From positions 434,001-498,000 of the forward strand of contig JAVHKY010000018.1 in the NCBI GenBank assembly GCA_035079385.1: a stretch of 64,000 bases of DNA. The letters are read 5' to 3'. The first letter of the stretch is position 1. Each line of letters starts with the position of its first letter. Positions 1 to 11,801 of the stretch are shown here, in pieces. Source of the stretch: Aspidiotus rigidus (lineage: Eukaryota > Arthropoda > Insecta > Hemiptera > Diaspididae). A model generated the notes under the pieces. It was not told the DNA's origin and did no database searches. It saw only the letters and a list, made by a program, of their open reading frames with translations. The translations under genes and the position numbers were made by a program.

Positions 1-59
1 TATGGTAGGATCTGAAAGAAGTCTTGTAAACTAACTAATAAAGTAGAATAATCCACTCG

Positions 60-480
60 AGATCCTTCAAGCATGTCTTTCTCAGTAGCTAGTGGCTCTT
101 GGGGAGCTCACTCGCGGATCTAGTATAGGTCCAGTTTAGAATATTTCAAGATAATAGCTTTTGGAAAGCTCACTCGTTCCACTCGTTCGTTCCTCTCCTT
201 GATCAAGTTTAAGTCTACTGTAAAAAATTTTAAGCTAATAGCTTTTGGAGGTCACTAGTGGCTTTTGAAGGGCTCACTCACTCCTCGCGTTTGCCCTTTT
301 TCGTGATCTAGTATAGGTCCAGTTCAGAATATTTCAAGACTAGTATAATCCTAGTATCAAGCTAGGATAAAAAATTTCAAGCTAATAGTTTTTGGAGGCC
401 ACCAGTGGCTTTTGGGTCTTAGCATAAAGCTAATATAAAACCTAGTATAGCCTTGTATAGGTCTAGTATATAAGGTCAGC
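60..480. repeat. degenerate direct repeats in the left flank
   Basis: Two related phrases recur about 185 bases apart. One reads roughly GATCTAGTATAGGTCCAGTT (near 117 and 304). The other reads roughly GCTAATAGCTTTTGGAGGTC followed by ACTAGTGGCTTTTG (near 80, 235 and 382). They look like an old tandem duplication. No coding potential is seen, and bases 480-998 show nothing further that I can name. Confidence 0.6.
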
Positions 481-998
481 TGGCCGGACGCACGCAAATT
501 TCAAAATTGGGGTAGGGGTCAGAGCAAAGACATGAAATATGTCAAAACTTCATATGGATTCCTAGTAATGTGGAAATTCAGGGAACAGGATAAGTCGATT
601 ACACACACAGGCTGTCCATCTCTAATTCTCCCAACCTTTCAAAGACATATCAAAAAACAGCTCTCAAATCCCTTCCAAACCTTCGCCAATCGATAATCGA
701 GCTTTAGTTGGTCGTGGACGTTAAATGTGTCATTGGGCGTGGCTCATTCCATCCTCTCGTTCTATCTGTTACGGAAACGTCTATCCCAACTGACTGAATT
801 CCGACCTTGAAAGTTAGGACAAGTGATGACGTCATTTACACATTGTATCGACGGTCCTTATGGTCTCAGGCACTACCTCTTGTTAACATAACGAAATAAC
901 TCGATCAAAAGTTCAATTGAGTTGTTTTTCCCAACAATTCACAATACCGTGTCACATTTGGAAAGTTCTCATCTTTTAGTGTCAATTTCATTTTTATG

Positions 999-3059
999 TC
1001 ACTTCTTGTAGGTGATTTTAATCATATCGCTACCTTTTTCACTTATCATAACGACGTTTGCAATTGTATTGCTATTAACTGGTGTCGGCATCACGGACGC
1101 ATCCGAAACTCTTAAATTTTTGAAGCCGTATACTCGAAGTTTGTTATCGACAACAGCGTCTCGATCGCTTCGAGGACCCATTTTACACGATCCACCGTGA
1201 TGGTGCTCGCCCTCAGTATACTCGTGAATGACACATTTCCAATACTCTTTGCTACCCCCTTTGTATTTAGCTCTACATCTTTCATTTCCAACATTATACT
1301 CCACTATTCTTGGCTTCAGAGCTTTCGTTTGAACTACTTCCTTGATAATATCTTGTATTTCGAGCAGAGCGTTTACCTCCTCTTCATTACACAGATAATT
1401 TGGATCTATGAGTGGCTTGTCATATGGATTGGATGAGCGTAAGGTCACTGTCCCTCTACACTTTGTCACCACATAAATAGGCCTGAAATCGAATTCAAAC
1501 GATTTTTGTCTTTCTTTAGCGTCTCGACATTTTGGACCGAAGTAATCAGTGAATATTTGTATATCCGGAATACCGTTTTTGGCGTATGAAGTGCGTAAGA
1601 AGCCAGTCAACTGAGAAGTACCCGTGCTCGAGAAAGGCCCATCGTGGTGTTTAACGTATCGATATAACGAGTCTGCCGTTATATTGCTATAGCTCGGGTC
1701 TTTAATATTGACCCGAATGAAGTAACCAACGTGAGCGTGTAAGTTCCTACCAACGGGTAGATCACGCACTGTTTCTATTCCAACTCTGTTCAGTTCCTCT
1801 CGAGGACCCACGCCGGAAAGCATGAGAATTTGTGGTGAACCGATAACGCCTGCGGAAAGAATAACTTCTTTGAGAGCTTTGACAGATCTCACATTTCCCC
1901 ACTTATCGTGAAATTCAACTCCTATAGCTCTCGTTCCCGCCTCGTCAAACAAAACCCGAGTCACCAAGCTGTTGATGAGTACAAATAAGTTCTTCCTGTG
2001 CAGCACTGGTCGTAAATATTGTCGAACTGGACTCGCGAAAACACCGTCATCGATCATGATTGGTGCGGGAACGAAATGTTCCATGGTGCGACCATTCACG
2101 TCACCGAGGGTGTAGCCTAGTTCGTAGAAGCCTTCGAGAATGCGAGACGCCAGGTCAGGGAGGTCGGGGTAGTTTTCAATTAGGAGCGGACCTGTGTAAC
2201 CGTGATATTCTTTTTCAATGTAGTCGACTGTTTGACGATTTGCTTCAGATTTCTTGAAGTAGTAATCCACATCCTTGTGACTCCAACCTTTGTTCACTTT
2301 TCCCCATTCGTCGAAGATACCAGGAGCGCCTCGAATGTATATACGGTCTGTAATGTCAAGTTTTTATAACATTTTATCTTTGGAAGGTTCGTCTGAAAAT
2401 TTTGCAAACGGCTGCTTACTTGACGTGCAGGCTGTGCCTCCCAGCATTTTTCCTCTGGGCCATTGTCGGACACCGCCGTTGGAGAGGAAAGCTCTCTTCT
2501 GCGGTACCGTTTCGTATTGCCAATCGTAAGAGGTTTGGTTGGCCATGAAAGCAAACAGTGGCACACTGGATACGCTCGGTTCCTCGGGACCAGCCTCCAG
2601 AAGCAAAACTGTATGATTAGGATTTTCACTAAGGCGAGAAGCCATGACACATCCTGAGAATGAAAAAAAAAATGAGTAGAGGTCAATTAATGCGATTAGG
2701 TACGAGGCTGAATGCGTTGGCAGATTTCTGTTTTTCTTTCTCTACTTGTGTTCGAGTTGAATTAATCTTACAGATGTCAGATATTCGATTTTATTAAAGT
2801 TACCTCCAGGTCCTCCACCGATGACGATAAAATCGTACGCGGTGTTATCAAACGCCTTGGTATCGTTTGGGCTGTTCAGTTCTTTCACTCGACGACATGG
2901 ATCGGAAATATCGCATTGTGATTTAATGATATACTCGATCAGTGAAAAAAATATGAACGCGCTATAGCCGATTGTTGGCTGGGGACAAATTCCAGACAGC
3001 AAATTCCCGTCTTGAAAGCGACAGGTACCGCATTTCTGCACAAGAATCGATGAGTCCAT
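999..3059 (-). CDS. GMC oxidoreductase (glucose dehydrogenase-like), three exons, complete
   Basis: Exons on the minus strand are 3059-2804, 2653-2420 and 2347-999. Splice phases join in frame (1,1) and give about 612 residues, normal for insect GMC enzymes. The N-terminus carries a hydrophobic stretch at about residues 33-45, possibly a signal or anchor. The FAD dinucleotide fold follows as VIGGGPGG at about 79-86, then LLLEAGPEE and the GMC signature around GGTACTSN and YIRGAP. Near the C-terminus are HHHGGSCKMGP (about 545-555), which holds the catalytic His, and VNSNT (about 588-592), which holds the partner Asn, followed by MISEKGSDMI. Family members oxidise alcohols, sugars or ecdysone using FAD; the substrate cannot be read here. 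The start is the first Met of the open exon 1. No breaks are seen. Confidence 0.93.
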
Positions 3060-5517
3060 CCTATTATGTATTGGAAAAGAAGAGAATATTAGTTAAAACG
3101 TCCAGGTAGAGCAATGAAGTTTGACTAGTGATCAGTTTACAGATGGAAATTACGTTAGGACCGCTTCACATTTAACCCCTTGATATGCGGTCGATACAAC
3201 ACTAGTGTTACTCAGAATATGATCGATCTGAATGCTGGCGCTCCTCGCAGACGACCGATTCGAATTGGCAAGAAAATCCACCTAGACAAAGATAGGAATG
3301 AGTGAGGCGAGTGTGACCGATTCAAAGACAGAAAAAGAACGGGTTTGTCTCCATAACTGTTCTGGATTTGTGTGAAAACTTCTTCAACATGAGGCGAGGA
3401 ATCTAGGTCGACAACATCGTATTCCGGGTGATTGACTCGAAATTCAAAAGAGGGAGATTGATGTTGCGGTAGATGATGAAGTGTGCCGTTGTAAATGAAT
3501 GCGTTGGAAACTTTTTGTAGCTACTTCTTGAGAATTTTGTCGCTGAGAGTAAACTATCGATCATTTAGAATTTAGTGAGAGGAAAGCTTCCATCAACACA
3601 ACCGATTCTGTCGTAGAATAAGTTCCTTGCTCATCTCAATTGATGCCTGAAGCTCATCTCCACCTTTTATTTGAATAACTCCTCGCAGGAAAAATTTGGA
3701 GCTGTAAATATCCGTAAAGGTGAGCTCTAAATTTTTGAGCTAAGCTATGAGTATACAGTCTTCCAAGCCAAATTTCTCCTCTCAGTATGGCAGCTGGACT
3801 ACAACTAACATGTATTAAACCCAGAGGAGAATTTGAGGCTGTGGCACTTTGAGTTTAACTCTCTTTTCTTTATAGTCTACATTCAAACATGGTCAATCGA
3901 TGGTCAACTACAGATATAATTTGAAGAAGGGAGTGACGTCATCAATGTACTTGGGTGATCCGAAGGAGCTAGAGGAGAGACTTGAAAAATCCCAAGTATG
4001 AGAGCATGACATCATTAGAGCCGGAGTACAAGCGAAGGAGTGTGACGTCATCAGGAGATAAATCAGAGCGTGATGTCAAGAGAAACTACGATAGTTATAA
4101 AGAGGAAGATTTTCAGCAATTGCACTTAAGTAGAAAGAGAAGAGATGTAATTCATGACAGACGATTGAAAACAGCGGAGATTATGGATTTCTCCCTGACA
4201 TTGCAGGAGAGGCAATGACTGCTAAATTCTTTTGAATACGGTGATCTCATCAAGCTAATTTTTGCGGTCTTGTTCGCAATACTCTCGCTACAAGAAACAT
4301 ATTAGAAAAGAAAAATTCAGATTTACTTACGTTCTAAATCATTCCAGGAAAAGAATTTGACAATAAGTCGTCGTTTTGCTTATTTTATGCTAATGCATAC
4401 AGTCGAATGAAAGAAAGAACGTGTCAGTATTTCTTCATAGTTTAGTTAATGTTCTAATAAAGAGTATTATCAGACCAAACTACAATGTCATAAACTCGTA
4501 AAAGCCAAGTCGGTAATATTGCGCAATATTAGATAGAAAGATGGGTGTAACTTATTCATAATATTCTTTAGCATAGTTAAACTTGACCAAACTCTAGAAC
4601 ACACCATTGTAAAGAAAAAAATTTCTGTTGATGCGCATAAAAAATGAAGATCATACGCCGTAGCCTCCTTCTTTCACCACATTCGAGTCTCGTTCTCAGG
4701 TATAGTCTTCTAATCTCGACCAGGGGCGCGATGTCAAGTCCGTATTGGCAATGCTATTTCTGTATTCAAGTCAATTTCCCCTTTTCGTCAATGCCCACTC
4801 CAGGTCCCTTAGGAACAGTAGCACATGTAATTCTTATCCAGCCTGTGACATCATCGTGGTAATTTCTATGTAGGTCAAGGTCAGTCGAGTACTGTCAGAT
4901 CGAAATTACTGACAGTATACTCGAAGAGCGCTACTCAATGCCGCCATGAACTTGACCTCGTTGGTGCTAGTGGAAGATTTTTTCGAGTTTTTGACTAAGG
5001 ATACTTCGTTTTTTTTCCAAAACAAGTCCTTTCGCAGAACTTTGAGTCGCTGTGAAAACAGCATCCACAAATTTTAGGGTCGCAAGAAATGTTCTGTCCT
5101 CTTCTTTTGCTCCGTCTCTTCGTCTCGTTTGCCGTACATCGTATCTATACTACCTGAATGATGAGTGAAGGCATCACCTTGTTGGAATCCGGCGCAGAAA
5201 TCTTTCAAATTACCTTTTCGTCGTACTGAAACCCCAGTTGATGATTTGTGAAATTAAGACTTCATTAAGTATTCAACACACCTGGATCGTATGAGCTTCA
5301 GCGAGCAGCAAACTTCTTCGAACGTGTCTCGTTATCTTTAATTGCCGAATCCAAATTAATTATGGGCTACACTTTTAATGAAGTAGACCTCCAACTTCGT
5401 GTCTAATTATTACGTGCGGTCCATTCACATTATCATATCAAGTTCCAAAGTTTTTAAATATTTATAATACTCATATACGTCAACTAATTTAATTTTTCTT
5501 CTTCTATCTGTTCGCAG
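3060..5517. other. intergenic or intronic stretch between the GMC gene and HMGCL exons
   Basis: I looked for the HMG-CoA lyase N-terminal exon (GPRDGLQNE motif) in all + frames and did not find it. Short open frames such as 3982-4218 have no recognisable content. CRE-like GTGACGTCATCA words occur at about 3932 and 4041, and TAGGTCAAGGTCA at about 4872. Otherwise I see nothing. Confidence 0.5.
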
Positions 5518-8500
5518 TTTCGTATCTCCAAAATGGGTACCACAGATGGCCGATCATGTAGAGGTAATTTGCGGAATCGACGAATACGAGGGCATATCTT
5601 ACCCAGTTCTAGTGCCAAATTTAAAAGGACTGAATGCGGCGGTGAGAGACTAATTATTTCGAAATAACGTACTCGTACATTGTTTTTTTTTTATCATTAT
5701 TGAAAGGTAGTTAAACAAAAAACGTGCAAGTATGGTATTGAAGAATGAAGACAAAACATTATGTAAATGAGGGTTAATGTCTCTTTATTCATTATATTTT
5801 CCCTTTCTGTTTAGATCGCAGTCGGAGTCAAAGAAGTTGCTGTGTTTGCGTCAGCTTCCGAATCATTTAGCAAACGTAACATCAACTGCAGCATTAATGA
5901 GAGTTTATCCAAGTATCGAGAGGTCATCGATTGTGCTCTTGATAATAACATCAAAGTTCGTGGTTACGTATCTTGCGTTTGTGGATGCCCGTACGATGGT
6001 CCGACGGCCCCGCAACAGGTGGCGAAGGTAGAGACGATGACAAATTTTCTTTTCTTGAACTTCGCTTTCAGATTCATTTCTGATTTTACTTTTCCACCTC
6101 TCATTCAAGATCATTTTAGTATTTTATAGAAAAATCGTTGCAAAAAACCGTCCCAGTTTCTTGTCACGCTTGATGACGTCATCAGTGACCTTGATCTACT
6201 TTTAGGGTTGCAAAAATCAACTTCATTATACAAAACTAAACCTAAAGTACAGTATACTAAGCTACTAGTACTAGATCTATACCTGATGTCTGATCTTGTG
6301 AGCCGGTCAGCTTACAAATTGATATTGGGCTAAGAATGGTGGCGAACGAGTAGAAGGAGCGAGCCCCGGAAGACAGTTGAACTAACATACGGAATACTTC
6401 AAATCATTTCAAATACATAGGACATCATAGAGAGGCATTATATTTAAAAATATGAGTTTTATCAATTTGACTCCGGGACTTTTTTATACCAGCAAGTTTT
6501 CTGTCGAAATTATCTTTCTTACTCCCCACCCTTCCCCTATGTATCTCCTAACTTGGAATTTGGCTTAGACACAACCCCTTCTTAGCTCTGAAGCATTTTT
6601 TTTTTTTTCCTTTTGAAGCCACGGATTCCCTGATTATCTCAAACTTTCATAACGTCACTCACTCATGATTTTTCACCCTCGTGACGCCATATTTTTCAAA
6701 AGTGTACTCACCTACAAAAGTGAATACCTCCCGACTTAAAATTTTTCCGAGCCCATAGGTGAAGGTCAACTGAACGTGGATTGTCTTGAATCTCCTTCCT
6801 CTGCGTAGCTTATTCCTGGAAAAGGATTCAGAAGTTCCATAATCATATCACAATCTCAGCTTAAAATGCCAGGTCAACAAAGAGCATTTAGGGTTTGAAC
6901 GAAGCTCAGAGGTGTTTCAAATATCACACAAACGAGAAAGTTAAATTTGTTTTTTAATAGATGACAATCAGCTGACGTCATTCATGGAAGGAAATCGCAA
7001 ATGTCCTCTGAAATGCAGACCACAGAGATCAGTGATTTCAGCCGGGCTAATTTTCTCATGAGAGAATTCCGAAGAATCTTTGTTGACAAATGTATCGAAA
7101 CTTATATATTTCTCAAGAATAAGAAATTGTTAATCATAAAATATAGACTTCAACCTTTCTTTTGAGCTATAATTCATTCTTAAGATATTCATGATTTTTG
7201 ATATAATAGTCGACAACAAAAGTTTCCCAGAATTCTCATACGGGAACAGCCCGGCTGAAATCACTGATCTCTGTGGTCTGCTATTCATAGGGCGTTTGCG
7301 ATTTCCTTCCATGAATGACGTCGCGGTGATTATCATCTATTTTCGGAAGTTTTGAAGCTCCCATCAGGATTTTTAAAAACATTACCTATTCGGAGTGCTG
7401 GTAGTGATCGGGCGCTACTGTCGACTCTCTTATAGACGTGACCATGTACAATTTCCCATTTAACTCCGTGTTAACTAATCTCGAAATATCTTGGGAACGA
7501 AAGCTTTAATTAAAAAATTGAAGAGAATAAATTTGATTAGTCTCTAAATTATCTTTCAAATGAGACCATTTTCATCTTGGTCTGAAGACTTTCAGAAAAT
7601 GATCAAGTTCTTTTTTCCCACACCATTGAAATTGTAGAGCGCGACTCTTTCGCGCTTGCACTCCGAATAGACCGAGTTATCGTGACGGCACAGCGTGATT
7701 TTCATGACGTGATCATCGGGCAAAGGTACCCAAAATTTATACGAATTTATCCAATCGCAAATTTGCTCCCCATAAGAAAAGTACAGGGAGCATTCGATCA
7801 TATGGTATTAATCAAGAATGAGACAGGATTGAGGGGAGAAATGATTATTTTCAAAAGCCGACTATCTCACGCATTATAAATATCAACTTTTTTCTCCTCA
7901 ATCCTTTCTAATTTTCATTTAATTCCATACTGATCTTGGCTCCCCGTGCTTTTCTCATGGGAGCAAAAAAGCGATTGGAACAATTCGACCTACTATCGAT
8001 ATTGTTGTTATCAGAAATAACTCGGTCTATAGGACCGTAACTGTACAACCTTTGAAACATGACTGTGATCTGACTCCCTGTCTTGAGAATCGAAAGATAC
8101 AACACATCTCCAGAAACCATCTTTCTAAATACATTTTTATTTGTGTACATTTCAGGTAGTACATGAACTATACGATATGGGCTGTTACGAGATCTCATTA
8201 GGCGACACGATCGGAGTAGGAACTCCGGGAAGTATTCGCACACTGCTAAATGAAATAGTGAGAAAAGTTCCTGTTCAAAATTTAGCCATTCATTGTCACG
8301 ATACCTATGGGCAAGCGTTAGCGAATATATTGACAGCACTCGAGGTATAATTTTTACTCCAGTTCACACGATTCTTGTACATTTTCGAAGAAACTATAAT
8401 TATAAATTCTTCTGTTCTTTGTGGCAGCTGGGTATATCTGTAGTCGACGCCTCAGTCGCTGGACTCGGAGGATGTCCTTACGCTCGGGGCGCCAGTGGTA

Positions 8501-8712
8501 ATGTCGCTACCGAAGATTTGGTGTATATGCTCGAAGGAATGGGTATCGATACGGGTGTGGATTTAAAGTCGTTGCTGCAGGCCGGGCAATTCATCTGCGA
8601 AGCTATAAACAAGAGAACTGAATCGAAAGTGGGTCGCGCTCTATCGGCAGAAAGCTCAAATCCAATGATGGATCGTTTTATCTCGCAGAAGCCGTCGCAG
8701 AAAATAACGTGA
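5518..8712 (+). CDS. HMGCL: hydroxymethylglutaryl-CoA lyase, 3' part (four exons)
   Basis: Exons are 5518-5641, 5815-6027, 8156-8344 and 8428-8712 (stop TGA), all joining in phase 0, about 269 residues. The family cleaves HMG-CoA to acetoacetate and acetyl-CoA in ketogenesis and leucine breakdown, in mitochondria. Visible signatures are [34 protein letters not shown] followed by [22 protein letters not shown], the metal-binding [12 protein letters not shown], and [16 protein letters not shown] with the catalytic Cys. The first exon begins one base before TTC, so the preceding Ser codon is split and an upstream exon must exist. The roughly 60-residue N-terminus with the catalytic Arg-Asp is not visible. 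The C-terminus ends SQKIT, without the peroxisomal tripeptide of vertebrate HMGCL. Intron 6028-8155 is long and holds two inverted-repeat elements. AATAAAG near 9043 is a likely poly(A) signal. Confidence 0.95.
6956..7341. mobile_element. fold-back MITE-like element in an HMGCL intron
   Basis: The 386-base segment is nearly one large palindrome. The left arm from 6956 (AATAGATGACAATC) pairs with the right arm ending 7341 (GATTATCATCTATT). A shared core (CAGACCACAGAGATCAGTGA and ATTTCAGCCGGGCT) runs in opposite orientations. No protein is encoded. It resembles a non-autonomous fold-back transposon; the superfamily is unknown. Confidence 0.75.
7667..8030. mobile_element. TIR element, TA-flanked, copy 1
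   Basis: The ends are ATAGACCGAGTTAT and its exact reverse complement ATAACTCGGTCTAT. The interior is partly palindromic (CAATCGCAAATTTGCTCCCCAT against ATGGGAGCAAAAAAGCGATTG). The GACCGAG ends flanked by TA on both sides suggest a Tc1/mariner-type MITE. A related copy lies at 22117-22440. Confidence 0.75.
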
Positions 8713-11700
8713 TTTTTTAAGATTATTTTTCTTGACCGTCGCGCAAATATTGTACTAATGACCCACATTAGTTACCGAATGACGTATACGCCAGCCTATG
8801 CGACCTGAACTTGTTTTTCCTTTCTCCTTGCCGAATACCAGGTTTTATCGAATTTGATGAACGACGCAAAGCACGTGTAGCGTATGTTTTTATTTTTGTT
8901 TTTTTTTTCTTGTTCATTTCATTCTGAACTCGTGTACGTACAGTGAGAAAATATAATTATTTGCGTAATAATTTTGTTTTCTAGTTGATATTTGTCGCGT
9001 TAAATTTTGTTGTCTTCTCATTTTAAAGTTCCTTATATTACATAATAAAGAATTTAGTATTTGAACTGAAAAATCTTATTTTTAGAATCGGTTTTTGTTT
9101 GTATATAAACGTTCTTTATTCGATGTGGATTATGAAGAATACTTAGCAGTATTCTCAGCTGTGTAAACTATCATTTTTTGTAATTTTATTGACTTTTCAT
9201 GTGATTCTCTGTAGTCCATGAACCCCACTTTGATATTTCAACCCGAATTGTACTCTTTATTTTAAATATTTATAATGTTTTAGCCCATATTCAATGCTTC
9301 CAAAGAAACTATCACATTTTTTTGAGAGAAAAATAATCAAACATCGAGTTCTTCTTTATTTCCTTTTCTGAGTACCTACGACAGAAGTTTACAGTTTAGT
9401 GTGAGCTGATGTATGAAATTCTGGCTCATAAAAGTCTTTGAATTCGAGAACTTGAAGAACATTTTCGCAGTTTTCATCACCCATTACGGTTTCAATAGGC
9501 CTACGTTAGAAATAATTCGTCTAGTCCTAGACAACTCGAACACTGGAGTCGACCGCTATCATCAATTTTCCATAAATATCCTTATCCACAGGTTTCGCTT
9601 GTTAAATAGAATGATAATAAGTACAGAAATACAAATTTAAAAAACTTGAGCCACAAAATGTTTGGAACGTATGAAAGTTTTATACTTATTTATTGACTTC
9701 TAGAATTTAATAACATTACTGAACAGATTGGCTTAGTTAATTTTTTTTTTCTCTATACCGTGTGTCCACCCAAAATATTAATTATACATTCACTCTTAAA
9801 ATATCTAACTCTACAAAAAATTTGAATAGTAACATTTCATAATTTTCAGTATGTACCTATCAAATTGTAATTTAAGTGGTTCACATAAACGCAACCAAAA
9901 ACTCCACTCTATCATCTCGAATCGCCGAACTCACATTTTCACCAGCATACAAAATGAAAAACTATCATCGTTCCTCAATTCTAGATTCTTGGCATCCCCT
10001 CTGAGAAAAGTAACTCCACAACAAACTTAGAATAATTAAAAGTAAACTTACTCCGGATACTGCCGCCATGAAGACTTGGTCTCCTGACCCCTCCGTCATG
10101 TAAGTACTGCTATGCAGATAATTTAACATTTGGTCATCTTTCCCACGTCGTGCTCTCAAAAACCAAGGTACATTTCCTATAACGTACCCTCACTTATTTC
10201 CTTCATCCTACGTGATAACTCTGAAACAGTACCTATCCAACTTCTAACTGCTTCCGTTCCACTTACATCATCCCATTACTTCAATATTTACGTCCAAGTA
10301 AAATAATTCTGCTGTATATTTCGTAATATATTTGGTAATTAATTATTCAAGCTGATGATGAGTATAGTCGCATTGCTCGTTATTGAAAGAAGAAAAAAAA
10401 AAAAAAAAATCGTAGAATTTGGGAACAGATGCTTGATTTTCGAAGACCTCGTTTATAGCTCTGCAATTGTGGCATGCGATATTCAATGAAATGAAGTGCG
10501 ACTTTAGTCCAGTTTAAATATAATCGTTGTGAATATCAATGGAATAGAGGAAACTGGTGAGGTATAACCTCTCTGATTAAAAAAAGGTATTTCGTAAGGA
10601 CTCTACGTATGTATCTCAAAGACGCCAAATTTAACCTCCTACTTCTTCAAAATACTGTATATGAGAAAATTGATAAACTTATGAGTTCTTATCAATTCTT
10701 GCACAAAATCCTACGTCACTAAATATTCCGAACATTTCGTCATTTCTTTAACTTCGCCTCTTTATATACTTATGTGAGACAATCGCTTTGCCTTTGGTAC
10801 TTCACTTGGCTTCTCTGTTGCACATAAGTTACTGTATACAATTCTAACAAATCACAATTTAATTACTCGCACATCGGCAATGGTCGTCTTGTACCGGTAT
10901 ACATACTTTGTAATAAATAAGTATATCTATATTACATATACAGGTTTATATAATAGATGCGCGAGGTAAGTCCACAAAGTTAAGTACAAGCAATGCGAAG
11001 GCATCGTTTTAACTCATGATATATAGGTGAATGTACCATTAATGCGTTCTATTGAAGAAAAGTGCACTTGACTGACGTATTTTGCGTCAAAATCAACATG
11101 AGTGGGTGACTAGTGCGAATGGATTTATTGTATCGTCCGTTTTTCAAGTAAGTATTTAAAATAACAATTTGATTTTAAATGCTAGAAACATTTTGCCGAC
11201 TTAGTTTGTATCTCTTTGTTGCTAGTTTGCGTCACAGCAAGATTTTAAATGACGTCGCTTCATTCTATGGTTCTAATTTCCTACGTCATAACTATTCAAC
11301 TATAATATTCTCTTTTCCCTCCAACTGGTCTCTCCACCTCGTCTCTGCTCGCCCGTATACCTTTTTTTTTTAATGATCTAATACAGTTTAACTTTTTTGC
11401 TGGCGTTTGGGGGCATTTCCAAACATCGAGTACCGGTATATGAAGAGGAAGTATTAAGAGCGATATATAGAATGTACCTCAAGAGACTGAAATGGGTAGG
11501 ATAAAAAGGGCAGTGCAACAGTAACCCCTCCTAGCACCAGGTTTGTAATTTGCCATAGTCTTACGTAAAACGCACCGTGATCACTCACTTGTTTTTGATA
11601 CTACGCAAAGCTACGAACATTTGACCTCGAAGTTTAAATTCCAATTTGGTACAGTGTAATTCTTTACTTCAAAAGTCTTAGAAACAAAAAATAATAGAAC

Positions 11701-11801
11701 ATAACGAGCGTAAGAAAAATATCAAGAACTTGAGTAAAAACCAAATTGAAACAGAGAAAAGAAACAATGAAAAATATTACAGAATAGGAAATTCATCGAG
11801 A
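8713..11801. other. intergenic region between HMGCL and the first kelch gene
   Basis: Apart from the HMGCL 3' UTR (to about 9060) and the tentative small membrane ORF at 9965-10189, this AT-rich stretch shows no gene I can support. A run of A lies at 10391-10409 and scattered CRE-like TGACGT words are present. Confidence 0.5.
9965..10189 (-). CDS. possible small single-span membrane protein or terminal exon (tentative)
   Basis: The minus-strand open frame can begin after a TATAG acceptor-like site at about 10190. It reads through VPWFLRARRGKDDQ into a clean transmembrane helix (VFMAAVSGVSLLLIILSLLW) and ends in a short charged tail, QESRIEER. The sharp boundary between helix and charged tail is more protein-like than neighbouring chance frames. 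I do not recognise the family. No upstream exon or convincing start is seen: the nearest ATG is internal, within a good Kozak-like context before TEGSGD. It may be spurious. Confidence 0.27.
   Translation of the reverse strand, partial: GYVIGNVPWFLRARRGKDDQMLNYLHSSTYMTEGSGDQVFMAAVSGVSLLLIILSLLWSYFSQRGCQESRIEER

Noticed and set aside
3982..4218. 78-residue charged open frame
   Set aside because: Low-complexity content, no splice context and no recognisable motif; overlaps dispersed CRE-like repeat sequence.
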